A stretch of DNA of 64,000 nucleotides from Coix lacryma-jobi var. lacryma-jobi (Eukaryota; Streptophyta; Magnoliopsida; Poales; Poaceae): assembly GCA_009763385.1 (NCBI GenBank), contig CM019824.1, positions 156,854,357 to 156,918,356 on the forward strand, read 5' to 3'. The notes beneath the pieces were generated by a model, which did no database searches, was not told the origin of the DNA, and was given only the letters and a program-made list of their open reading frames with translations. How positions within the stretch are numbered: the first letter of the stretch is position 1; each line of letters opens with the position of its first letter. This document shows, in pieces, positions 35,601-43,640 of the stretch. The translations under genes were made by a program, and so were the position numbers.

Positions 35601-38600
35601 CACTAGCTTACATATTTTCTATATTGAAGAACCAAAGGTGCTGATCAGTGGCAATGATTTCTATGCATTTCCTCGCATTGATCAAAAGAAAAAGCGGATA
35701 GCATGGATTGAATGGAGCCATCCAAACATGCCCTGGGATAAATCAGAACTTTGGGTTGGTTACTTCACTGAAAGCGGGTAATTGTAATTATCTTGTGAAT
35801 GACATATTAGAACAAGTCTTTTCTTGCATTCAGTTATATTGTGAATGTGAATAATAGCACTATCGTGTCTGCATCAAATAAATTGCACAATTAGGCGATA
35901 TATTTCAGGATGGTGTTCATGCATATCCACAACACTATCTTGATGAATATGCACAGCGATTTTAAATTTTAATAACAGCTTCTGATATCTGTAAAGGGCC
36001 ATTTCAATGTATAAAATGTCCAAAAGACAATAAATCACATTGTAGTTAATGCAACACATTTTAAGAGTAGCTGTAGAAGACCAGGTACTTCCTCCTTATT
36101 TCCCTGTCCGTTTGACTTGGACTTGTCTGATTATTTAATAATCAATTGGTAAAGTAGAGAGTTGAAGGTTGGATAGGCAAACACTGAATTGCTAGTACCA
36201 TAGGGATTATGTGGCGCTATTATTTTGAGCTTACATCATGGTACTGTGATACTTTTGTACAGCACTGAACATGTCCATATAGCTGAACTCCCCTTTCCAT
36301 CTTTTGCTGATTTAGCCCCATGTATTTTTGTGTCTGCAGAGACTTGACCAAACGGGTCTGTATTGCAGGTGGCAATCCACTGCTGATTGAATCTCCTAGT
36401 GAACCTAAATGGTCTCCCAAAGGTATCCTCTTTTTTACTATATTTGCATGCACACTCGATTATTGTAAAAATGCTTATTATTGGCATGACTCAGTGATAA
36501 TAACATCACCTAAGTATCTTTTTTTATGGGAAAGTACTTCAAAATTTTATAGTTTCAAGCTTTAATGTATTCTTTGTTCACACTGCGTATTGAAAATGGG
36601 ATCTCATTATGTTCTCTTGAAGCTTTATGTCGCTTATTTCTGTTAGTCTTGCATCATTGGGACATTCAACATTTCATTGAGTTTCCTTTGTTCCAAATAA
36701 AATGTACTGGTGTGGTTCATTTCCATGATATAAATGATTCCCCCCATCCAAATTATAAGTTGTTCTGGCTTTTCTAGCATATAATTTGCTACCCACCTAG
36801 ATATCCATTATGCCTAGATACATTGATAGGATTAGGGATCCTATCGGAGTTGCTGCGGAGTCTGTAGGGATGGAAGAGCAGAGGGCGAGGTTTGGGCAAG
36901 TGGCGACGGCGTGTTGGTGCCGTGATAGCTCACGGCGCTTGGGAAGAGGGCGGCTAGGGCTCCCAGGGGAAGCCGGCAACAGGGTTGTTGCTTCTGCTTA
37001 ATTCCAATAACCGGAGTTTACAAAGTATTTATCCTCCTCGAGGAGATCATATAATTAAGGAATACATATTCTATTTGAGAAAATAACAAATAAAAGATAA
37101 TATGGGCTATTAGCCCTCCCTAATGGGCGGGCGCCTGGAGTAGGAGATGTCGGTCATAACATACATAGTGAAAATTATGTATCTAGAAAAGCTAGAACGA
37201 CTTACAATTTGGAATGGAGGGAGTATAACTTATTCTTAGAAGAAATGGAAGGGGCTTTATTATTAACCAGTTGGATGATGCATTGCTATTTGAGTGGTCT
37301 TTGCCCTTTTGTTGTCTGCAATTCACACTGCTTAGTGAATGAACTAATTGTCTAATTATATCATATGTGTTGGAGTATAAGTGAACTGCTCGCCTCTCCC
37401 CATCAGCTTAAGCTTTTGGGTTGAACTGGTTAGAGCATGCAACTTAATATGGTATCAAAGCCAGAGGTCTCGAGTTCGAATCCTGGTAGACACAATTAAA
37501 TAAAATAATTGTTGTCCGCTCCTATTCCACGTCTGAGGTCTGAGAGAGCATCCACGTGAGGGGGAGTGCTGGAGTATAAGTGAATTGCTCGCCTCTCCCC
37601 ATCAGCTTAAGCTTTTGGGTTGAACTGGTTAGAGCATGCAACTTAATAATATGGAAACATCAGTAGGCGATAACGATATATTTCTTTCAGAGTATTGTGG
37701 CTACTAACCTTATACTATAATTCATCTAGAGCATTCAACTTGCAGGAGAACTGTTTTTTGTTACTGACAGAGGGAGTGGATTTTGGAACATTTATAAATG
37801 GGTAAGCAGTTTTCTCTCAACTCTCGAGTTTTTCTGACAGTATGTTGTAACTGTATTTTGGTCACACAATTTAGCTGATATTAGTAATAAATTCAGAGTT
37901 TGTAACCCATGTGACTCATAAAAACTCAACCTTGGGGCTGGGGGTTAAGACAGCACCTGGGTATTGCAATAAGAAGAAAACCTTCTCACGTAGATCGAGA
38001 AAACCCCTGAACCCCTGCCCCACCCATACACAGCAGCACTGTAGCCCATGTGAGAGGACCATGATTGTGGGCAGACCTTAGACTTGTGCTTTGGCGTGGG
38101 ATAGGCGAGGGGATTTTTTTTAACCCCAGCCTGAATTCGCCCCGGAGTCAAACTTAGGACCCGAGGAGTGCTACTCAGACCACCTAACCAACTCAGCTAG
38201 AGGCCCTTTCGCATGTGACTCATGAATGAGCTAAACTTGTTATTATATTCCTTTTTTCTTTCAGAATTCATCATCTAGACTATAATTGTCATGTAATCTC
38301 ATTATGTTACTTTGTCACCAGGTTGAACAAACCAATGCGATCGTTCCAGTGTATTCACTAGATGCTGAATTTACAAGACCATTGTGGGTTTTTGGCATCA
38401 GCTCCTATGATTTTCTTGGAAACAGCGACCACATTGTTTTCAGTTATAGGTATTAGAATCTCTTTGAGTCTTGTGCTATGTCTGCTATTCATTACTTTGT
38501 CTCCCATTTATTCCACTATGCGCAGGGGCGGATCTACAAGGGGGGCTGGGTGGGCTCCAGCCCCCCCTAAAGCTGATACATCAATGTAAAGTTAGAGATG

Positions 38601-41372
38601 ATTAGAAAAAAAATTAGTAGAGAAAAGAAGAAAAAATAAAGAAAAAGAGGAGAATGAAGAGATTAGCCCCTCCTTTGATCGTGTTCTGCATCCGCCACTG
38701 ACTATGCGCCTCCCTATGTCGGCTGGCTGTTTGCCTCCTCCGGCCCCTTGTATTAGGCTATATATATGTATCTCTACCCTGTAATCACTCATTAAGGAAT
38801 ACTAAGCCTATTGGCCTTCCTCCATTAATAGGTATCGATAATATTGAAGAAGAAAAATTCTATGTTGCTTTTGTTTGCGAAACATCTTCATGTACCATAA
38901 CGATACCTATGCCTTGCAGACAGCAAGGAAGGTCACATCTTGGTGTTCTTGATTGTGATTCAGGTTCTGTTTCATTGCTTCACATCCCTTTCTCTGATTT
39001 ATCTGATGTGGTACGTGACAAAATTTTCATTGCCACTTTGAAAACTTGAGGTGTATATGTTTGTTTCGCGACCTTATTCGCTTGTTACTTACTTGATCTG
39101 GCAGGTTGCTGCAGATGATTACTTCTATATTGAAGGTGCTTCTGCAAGTATTCCACGGTCGATTGCTAAGGTTTATCAGATATCAGATTCAGAATTTTGT
39201 TTATTTGTTGATGATGTACAATTTTGTGTGTCGTTTATCAATTGATGTATCAATTGTTTCATCCAGGTGACATTAAATGAGAGCAAAACAAAAGTAGTCA
39301 ATTTCTCAATAGTCTGGTCCTCCTCACCAGACCTCGTACAATATAGACCTTTCTTCAGCACACCAGAACTTGTTGAGTTCCCTACATCCAAACCTGGCCA
39401 GAAAGCTTATGCCTATTTGTACCCACCGTTGAATCCCAATTTTCAAGGTTTGCCTGATGAAAAACCTCCGTTGCTTGTCAATACACATGGTAAGTGAGTT
39501 ATTCAAACCTTTTGATGCCTTGAAATAATTATTCAGTTTGACAACACCGCCCCCCCCCCCCCCCCCCCCCCCAAAATATATATATATATATATATATATA
39601 TTTCAGATTAAGTGTTTCTTAGATTTAGCTAAAATAAATGGTTTTTGCTAAGTAGGTTTGGTTTCTTTTCAGATGAAAAATCACAGAATGCTTTAACACA
39701 CTAAATTTTCAGGAGGACCTACTGCTGAAACACGTGCAATTCTAGACCTCAAGGTCCAGTATTGGACAAGTAGAGGGTGGGCATATGTGGATGTCAACTA
39801 TGGAGGAAGCACTGGTTTGTCCTTGACTTTGATTGTGTAGGTTAAACCCCTTTATCTATAATGATACTCCATGACATTTAATATGTTGAACTTTGTTGAC
39901 TTATTAACTGAAGGTTATGGAAGAGAGTATCGGGAGAGACTATTGGACAAATGGGGTATTGTCGATGTTGATGATTGTTGCAGCTGTGCCAGATTTCTGG
40001 TACATCCTTTGAGCATTCTAATGTTGAATTGGCATTTTAACTTTGGAGGTGATAAAAATTCACCTTAATGTTTGATTCTTTACGTATTAAGGTGGAGAGT
40101 GGGAAAGTAGATGAGCAGCGCCTTTGTATTACTGGTAGATCAGCAGGTGGATACACTACTTTAGCTTCACTTGCATTCAGAGACACGTTCAAGGCTGGAG
40201 CTTCTCTGTATGGTGTAAGTTTTAGATTTCTAGAATCCTACTATTGTGTTTGCCATAAATGTGTGCCAGGTATTTGTATTTATTCTATTCTTGCTGAGCA
40301 ACTTACCATATACCCCCTTAATCCTTTTGTCCAAGTGTCAGATACTTTTTTTGTTGCACTTATATATGTGCCCATGTCAGGATTACAATTTTCATTAACA
40401 TGTTTTTGGTCCTATAGTCCTATGCACACTCTTTTTATTGATATTGCTTTATAGATGGAACTAATCAACAATCGTGACATACTTTATGATGGTGCTAAAG
40501 CAATAATGCATGTTTGTGCTTGGTAATTTGCATTAGTAGAATGGTCAAAATATGCTGTTGGCTTAGTGTGCTAGCATTTGCTTGATTGCTATAGCTATGT
40601 AATTTTGGCCTTCTTTTTATGTAAACGACCATAGTAACTAACTGTTTCGCGGTGTTACCAATCAATGGTTAGGTTGGGGACTTGACTCTGTTGAGAGCAG
40701 AGACGCACAAATTTGAGTCCCATTATATGGACAATCTAGTAGGTAGGAGATGGTATTATCATTTCTTTTTGAAGATGTTAACCTAGTTTCTTGCTCTGAT
40801 TTACATCTACTTATTCATGCTGTTCATGTTCCTTTAGGAAATGAAAGAGCTTACTATGAGAGATCACCAATCAACTTTGTCAACCAGTTCACGTGTCCAG
40901 TCATTTTGTTTCAAGGGTTGGAGGATAAGGTATTTGTTGTCCATGAACTATTTATCATAGCTGTATTACTTGGTGGTACATCGGTGTTTCTATAGCATAA
41001 TTCGTCATCTGGTTTAATGTTTTCCAGGTTGTGCCACCAGACCAGGCACGCAAAATATACAATGCGTTGAAAGAGAAAGGTTTGCCTGTTGCTTTGGTGG
41101 AATATGAAGGAGAGCAGCATGGGTTCCGCAAGGTTGTACCTCACTGTGTACTTTTTTTTTTGCGACTACCTCAATGTATACCTGTGTTTCAGATTTTCAT
41201 CACCATAGACACTGTCAACCTATGCCGATTTTGTAACTTCTTTCTTGATTTTGAACAGGCCGAGAACATCAAGTTCACCTTGGAGCAGCAGATGGCATTC
41301 TTTGCGAGATTAATTGGGAAATTTGAGGTGGCAGACGATATAACTCCAATCAAGATTGAGAACTTCGATTGA
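26607..41372 (+). CDS. S9-b: prolyl oligopeptidase / acylaminoacyl-peptidase-like serine hydrolase, probably organellar
   Basis: Eighteen exons: 26607-26920, 34782-34951, 35264-35371, 35447-35518, 35630-35777, 36340-36422, 37746-37801, 38322-38449, 38920-39010, 39105-39170, 39267-39489, 39713-39814, 39914-39999, 40092-40214, 40673-40742, 40838-40929, 41028-41132, 41259-41372. They join to 716 aa, and exon sizes 4-7 and 10-18 equal those of S9-a. The triad is Ser566 (GRSAGG), Asp643 (GLEDKVV) and His675 (EGEQHGF). The first 38 residues (MATRLASIFSTL..., Arg/Ser-rich, no acidic residues) look like a chloroplast or mitochondrial transit peptide; Met39 begins a form comparable in length with S9-a. 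Intron 1 is 7.86 kb because of an LTR retrotransposon; intron 6 holds a TRIM and a solo LTR. The coding frame is intact, so the insertions need not inactivate it. Confidence 0.93.
27607..27611. repeat. Target site duplication CTCAG, left copy
   Basis: CTCAG precedes the LTR start TGTCGG; the same five bases follow the second LTR at 34161-34165. Confidence 0.93.
27612..28920 (-). repeat. 3' LTR of the intronic element
   Basis: 1309 bp, TGTCGGTG...CACCGACA. It differs from the other LTR at about three single bases (near 28083, 28380, 28570) and one 2-bp indel near 28550. It contains about 6.5 copies of a 50-bp tandem repeat (28555-28880). Confidence 0.95.
28555..28880. repeat. 50-bp tandem repeats in the LTR
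   Basis: Units begin GCGCTCGCCCGAGGCCTGG and end GGAGATTGG. Neighbouring units alternate between CGGACGGGACGG and CGGACGAGGCGG forms, suggesting a 100-bp dimer. The same array is at 33793-34120. Long open frames here are by-products of the repeat length and GC content. Confidence 0.9.
29588..29757. repeat. Direct duplication of about 83 bp in the element interior
   Basis: Two copies of GGGTGCTCGAAGCCGGCTGT ... GCCAGCCTTCGCTGCTTCGA lie in tandem, differing by a few bases. Non-coding part of the element between the purine tract and the repeat frame. Confidence 0.8.
29925..31265 (-). CDS. Repeat-rich frame downstream of gag in the intronic element
   Basis: This is an open - strand frame of 446 aa. 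It begins with a basic stretch (MATPRPKVKVRRQ), followed by about 30 degenerate copies of a peptide built on SRTRGLDFDVAPRAGRGGST, then a Pro/Arg-rich end. It overlaps the end of gag by about 107 nt in another frame. The DNA is a minisatellite with a unit of about 33 bp (GTCCGGCTCGAGGGGTGACG core). Whether it is translated is unknown; the frame may stay open merely because the repeat unit is a multiple of three. No known domain. Confidence 0.35.
   Translation of the reverse strand: MATPRPKVKVRRQNATTRATTTKKCAWAPAADELAKLAPAHDAAPRAGRGGSTLTSPLGLNSGARRPFDAAPRAGLGGSTSTSPLEPDAEVRLRRHPRSTSTSPLELDSGARLRRHTSKPDSGARPSMPPPSRTRGLDFDVAPRAGRGGSTPTSPAFDLRRHPTSRTQGLDFDVAPRAGRGGSTPTSPAFDLRRHPTSRTRGLDFDVAPRAGRGGSTPTSPAFDFDVTPRTGLGGSTSTTHLEAGLRGSTFDATPRAGRGGSTFDVTPRTGRGGSTSTSPLEPDSGARLRRHTSKPDSGARPSTPHHEPDAGARPSTSPLELAVGARLRHQPSSRTWEFDFDVTPRTGLGSSTSTSPLEPDSGARPSPPHLPATPRSGTPPLDLLPQAQPRRPNREEEGHLDLLPQAQPRRPNQEEEGHLCHRPRQEAARPHRTTGAVSHDVEKVT
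30160..31130. repeat. Minisatellite of about 33-bp units with higher-order blocks
   Basis: Core GTCCGGCTCGAGGGGTGACGTCGAAGTCGAGCCCC-type units (shown in part) repeat for nearly 1 kb. Blocks of about 94 bp containing GAACGCGGGTGACGTCGGAG recur at about 30600, 30697, 30795 and 30970, showing higher-order expansion. Confidence 0.9.
31159..32793 (-). CDS. Gag protein of the intronic LTR element
   Basis: A single open frame of 544 aa on the - strand, close behind the primer-binding site. The amino-terminal half is Pro/Arg/Ser-rich with an acidic patch (SEDDDDDDV). The C-terminal third matches the retrotransposon gag domain: WLSDFRLGCQLGG, ARRWLEGLP, W-x-DLVRVFDRNFKG, then PLRDFARRFSKQRLELP and FLAGTTCQKLVHEL. 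It ends in a basic tail (GARRRRAG) without a CCHC zinc knuckle. Gag forms the particle that packages element RNA. With no pol in the element, gag would supply capsid while enzymes come from another copy. The frame is intact, in line with the element's youth. Confidence 0.85.
   Translation of the reverse strand: MASSTPSFSAGAVGWFENLESLAVDNDNELTPLSTEGPSGRRVTPPRAGGMTRRLHHHASPLRERRRGHHRRQAQAVPAAYAHFPAVSAESPKGNLPGTRPATSRAQARSPSKFASVTRADRDVWYPTRECFQLEGVVSDSEDDDDDDVRPTLNLGAPNDVAAAGGSRVQARSKSPASSAPPQHDDSWAAQLAQEPPQPRGAGARGRAREAHRRTLEDGASARPEVCFPRAGQNMVAAAMLLRDLPAVSNPDARRMLGEVKGLLKTAAVQIAESSALRQRRAASEKPADAPRSKHETSVRQPDAPQARLAQERAADSRQSLEPPGPRVFSRAIRSSTLPDRFRPPANVVKYDGEVEPKLWLSDFRLGCQLGGAKGDDRMIIRQLPLYLSDTARRWLEGLPPDQIHNWADLVRVFDRNFKGTCARPGNSWDLRRCRQAADEPLRDFARRFSKQRLELPHIPDEEVISAFLAGTTCQKLVHELGRYRPRTIEDLMDQVTSFASGNEAVGAFFGHSAAQGEGQKAKRDDEGDDDEEVRMGARRRRAG
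32835..32849 (-). other. Likely primer-binding site of the intronic element
   Basis: GTTGGCGCGCCAGGT on the - strand directly follows the 5' LTR end CCGACA, which is where a tRNA primer site sits. I have not assigned the tRNA. Confidence 0.55.
32850..34160 (-). repeat. 5' LTR of the intronic element
   Basis: 1311 bp, nearly identical to 27612-28920. It is followed by the CTCAG duplication (34161-34165). Confidence 0.95.
34223..34376. mobile_element. MITE in S9-b intron 1
   Basis: Imperfect inverted halves ATAAGTCCAACTAGGTTTG and the complement of CAAACCTAGATGAACTTAT, ending GAGGAGTA. Stowaway-like but decayed. Confidence 0.55.
34559..34656. mobile_element. Short Stowaway-like MITE in S9-b intron 1
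   Basis: 98 bp. The ends ACTCCTCTGTCCCAAAATA and TATTTTGGGACAGAGGGAGTA-like complement pair, and AATCTGGACAAAT / ATTTATCCAGATT pair internally, so almost the whole element folds as one hairpin. Confidence 0.8.
36735..37225. mobile_element. Stowaway-like MITE interrupted by a solo LTR (S9-b intron 6)
   Basis: Left half ATTCCCCCCATCCAAATTATAAG and right half CTTACAATTTGGAATGGAGG are inverted repeats; their inner arms (TTCTGGCTTTTCTAG / CTAGAAAAGCTAGAA) also pair. The halves are split by 36824-37161. Confidence 0.75.
36824..37161. mobile_element. Probable solo LTR (338 bp)
   Basis: Begins TGATAGG, ends CATAACA, and is flanked by TACAT on both sides (36819-36823 and 37162-37166). TG...CA ends with a 5-bp duplication indicate an LTR left after recombination, or a small LTR element. 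Family unknown. Confidence 0.65.
37368..37648 (+). mobile_element. TRIM: complete miniature LTR retrotransposon (281 bp)
   Basis: Two 82-bp direct repeats (37368-37449 and 37567-37648, two differences) begin TGTTGGAG/TGCTGGAG and end AACTTAATA. A primer-binding site TGGTATCAAAGCC follows the first repeat at once (matches the initiator tRNA-Met type TGGTATCA), and a purine tract GAGGGGGAG precedes the second. The TSD is ATATG (37363-37367, 37649-37653). No coding capacity. Lies in S9-b intron 6. Confidence 0.88.
37925..38208 (-). mobile_element. tRNA-derived SINE in S9-b intron 7
   Basis: On the - strand GCCTCTAGCTGAGTTGGTTAGG is a good A box and AAGTTTGACTCCGGG a B box about 40 bp later; this is a SINE head, and the body extends left to about 37925. 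The tail limits are not certain. Confidence 0.65.
38523..38700. mobile_element. hAT-type MITE with 8-bp TSD in S9-b intron 8
   Basis: The ends CAGGGGCGGATCTAC and the complement of GTTCTGCATCCGCCACTG are inverted repeats. The 8-bp target duplication ACTATGCG flanks both sides exactly (38515-38522 and 38701-38708), the size made by hAT transposases. Confidence 0.92.
39550..39602. repeat. Poly-C run followed by (AT)n microsatellite
   Basis: 23 C residues, AAAA, then about 13 AT units in S9-b intron 11. The exact lengths may be assembly-sensitive. Confidence 0.9.
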
Positions 41373-42815
41373 TCTCTTGAAGAGAGTGGTGTCTGATTCA
41401 AAGTTGTGTACACGTAACCCGATTACATGTTCAGTACATTAGCCATTGTAGTTTCTTACGGATATGTTAGTTCACCTTATTTTTTAGAGTTCACCTTATT
41501 TTTTAGGGTTTGATGGAAATCTTATTTTGCTCCGTATCGATATGTCATTCCATCTGGGAAACAGCATGCAACGGCCAAGATGGTGCAGCAGCGTCTAGAT
41601 TTGCGTGGGTGAGACGGGCAGCCGGCAGCCGTGCGCGTATGCGGTCAGGGCAGTGCCACGGCGTGATGTGGAGCTACTATTGCCGTGCCGTCGTGCCAAG
41701 GTCGCCTTGTGGACCGAAAGCGCGGGCGCACGGCCACGTCATGAGAGGTTGTCGAAATCGCAGATTATTAGTGAGAAAGAATGGGAAATTTTTATCTAAG
41801 ATTTAGATCGAAATCACATAGATGTAAACATGAAAATCACACATAAATATAGGCTATTAATAACTATCATAAAATCAAACTTCTCAAATTATGATAATGA
41901 GAGCTAAAATTAGACAATAGAATTGACACTTCCACAAGGGAGCTGCATGGCTTCTATGCTGCTTGTTCGCTTGAACTTTTCAGACAGAATTAACTCACCT
42001 TTTAGCTGTAAAATAATGTTTTTCTCTCACACGTAGTGTGATGGTGACAGGAGTGAGCCAATGACCGTGTGTGGCTACCATCGCGTGCTATGCCATAGTG
42101 GGTGATGGTTTGGACGTGTGCATTGTGCTAAGGATAGTTGAGTGGAGCAAGGACAATTTATGTTAGGTCCTCCTCGCACCATGCCATGTTGGAGCACTAC
42201 CTCAAGCGTCACATTTGCACGACACATCCGAATTAGCTAAAAGTGGTAGTCCCCTCGTAGCCATAGTGATGCTTGCAAAAGCGACCATGACCACACCTAA
42301 AAGAAGTAGATGCACAAGCTAGGGTGTGTGTTGTGGCTTTGGAGCTTCTTTAGTGGGAAATTGAAATCGATTTATCATTTGAGGTGGCACTGCCATGGGC
42401 CGAACTAATTATAGGTTTATGCCTAGGTGGATCAGCGTGCATGGAGATCACAAGCACTTCATGTGCTCCCAAATGTCATGCTTCCATAGAAAAGCCAAAT
42501 ATTAGCATCAACCCTAAACACTTCTCTCCTACTATTGATAGATGAAGTGTGGCTTTTTTTACTGGTCTGCAACCAAATGCGCCCTAACTGAAGTCTTATA
42601 TAGATGAAGTCTTATATGTAAGCATTAACGATGTCGATAAGTAGAAAGTGATCAAGACAAGATCATAGGTGTAGATAATTTCTATGTGATCTATATCTAT
42701 ATACAGTTGATATCATATTCTTATATATAACAAATGAGGCACTTAAAATTAACCATACAATAGACAATGCTTATTTGTAAAAGACAACAAATAGTGTCTA
42801 TTTAAAATAAATTGG
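41373..42815. other. Intergenic DNA 3' of S9-b
   Basis: No gene or clear complete transposon was recognised. It begins with the S9-b 3' UTR. Moderately GC-rich patches (41580-41750, 42050-42300) have no convincing coding signal. Confidence 0.5.
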
Positions 42816-43054
42816 TACTCAATCTATCTCAAATTACAAGACGTTTGATTTTCTTTGACATCAAGTTTGACCACTCGTCCTATTCAAAATTTTGTACAAA
42901 ATATCACTTCTTTTATCCTGGCTTCGTTTATTAATAAAAATTCTTCAAGAATAACTTAAATTTGACTTTTTTGCATAAATTTTTTGAATAAGACAAGTGG
43001 TAAAACATGAGGATAAAAAAGTCAAACGTCTTATAATTTGGGATGAAGAGAGTA
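42816..43054. mobile_element. Stowaway-like MITE
   Basis: Ends TACTCAATCTATCTCAAATTA and the complement of TAATTTGGGATGAAGAGAGTA; AAGACGTTTGA / TCAAACGTCTT pair internally. Confidence 0.75.
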
Positions 43055-43089
43055 GTATATATGATTGTGTAGCTGAATAATATTTCGTG

Positions 43090-43327
43090 TACTTCATCTG
43101 TTCCTAAATAATTGTCGTTTTCCTTTCCCAAGAAACATATTTAACTAAATATATATTAAAATATTATTATTTATCGTACATAATTAGTATCATTAGAAAG
43201 ATCTTTGAATTTAGTTTTTAGCAAAAAATTATTTGAAGATATAAATATTGTATGTATTTATTATAAATTGAGTTAAATTTGTACCACAAATACCAATGAT
43301 AACCGTTAATTAGGGAGTCAGGGAGTA
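43090..43327. mobile_element. Decayed Stowaway-like MITE upstream of the ZOP1-like gene
   Basis: TACTTCATCTGTTCCTAAATAATTG at the left; the right end GGGAGTCAGGGAGTA is a partial inverted match. It ends about 310 bp before the start codon. Confidence 0.5.
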
Positions 43328-43640
43328 TGCTGCATCGTGAGTGTCGTAGTAGGACAAAAGTAAAGTTGTTTGAGATCGTTGGCTGACGCCGAAACACGAT
43401 CCGAACTGAGAAGTCCAAACTCCAAACTCCGAAGGCCGAAGCCGACCTCCAGCCGACTTGCTTGCCACTCGGCAGAAAGCCAGAAATAAACCTCTTGGGG
43501 GCGAACGTGCCTGCCGCCTCCGGGCTCCGGCCGCCCCCTCCAGCCGCGCCAAATCCGCGCCCTCCTCGGCTGCGCCGGCGATCTCCCGCCGCAAGGACGA
43601 AGCCCCGTGTCCCCTTATCGCGGACCCCCTGCCTGCCGCC

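Noticed and set aside
41510..41806. Open frame of 98 codons downstream of S9-b
   Set aside because: No domain, no paralog support and overlapping alternatives; likely chance in a GC-rich patch.
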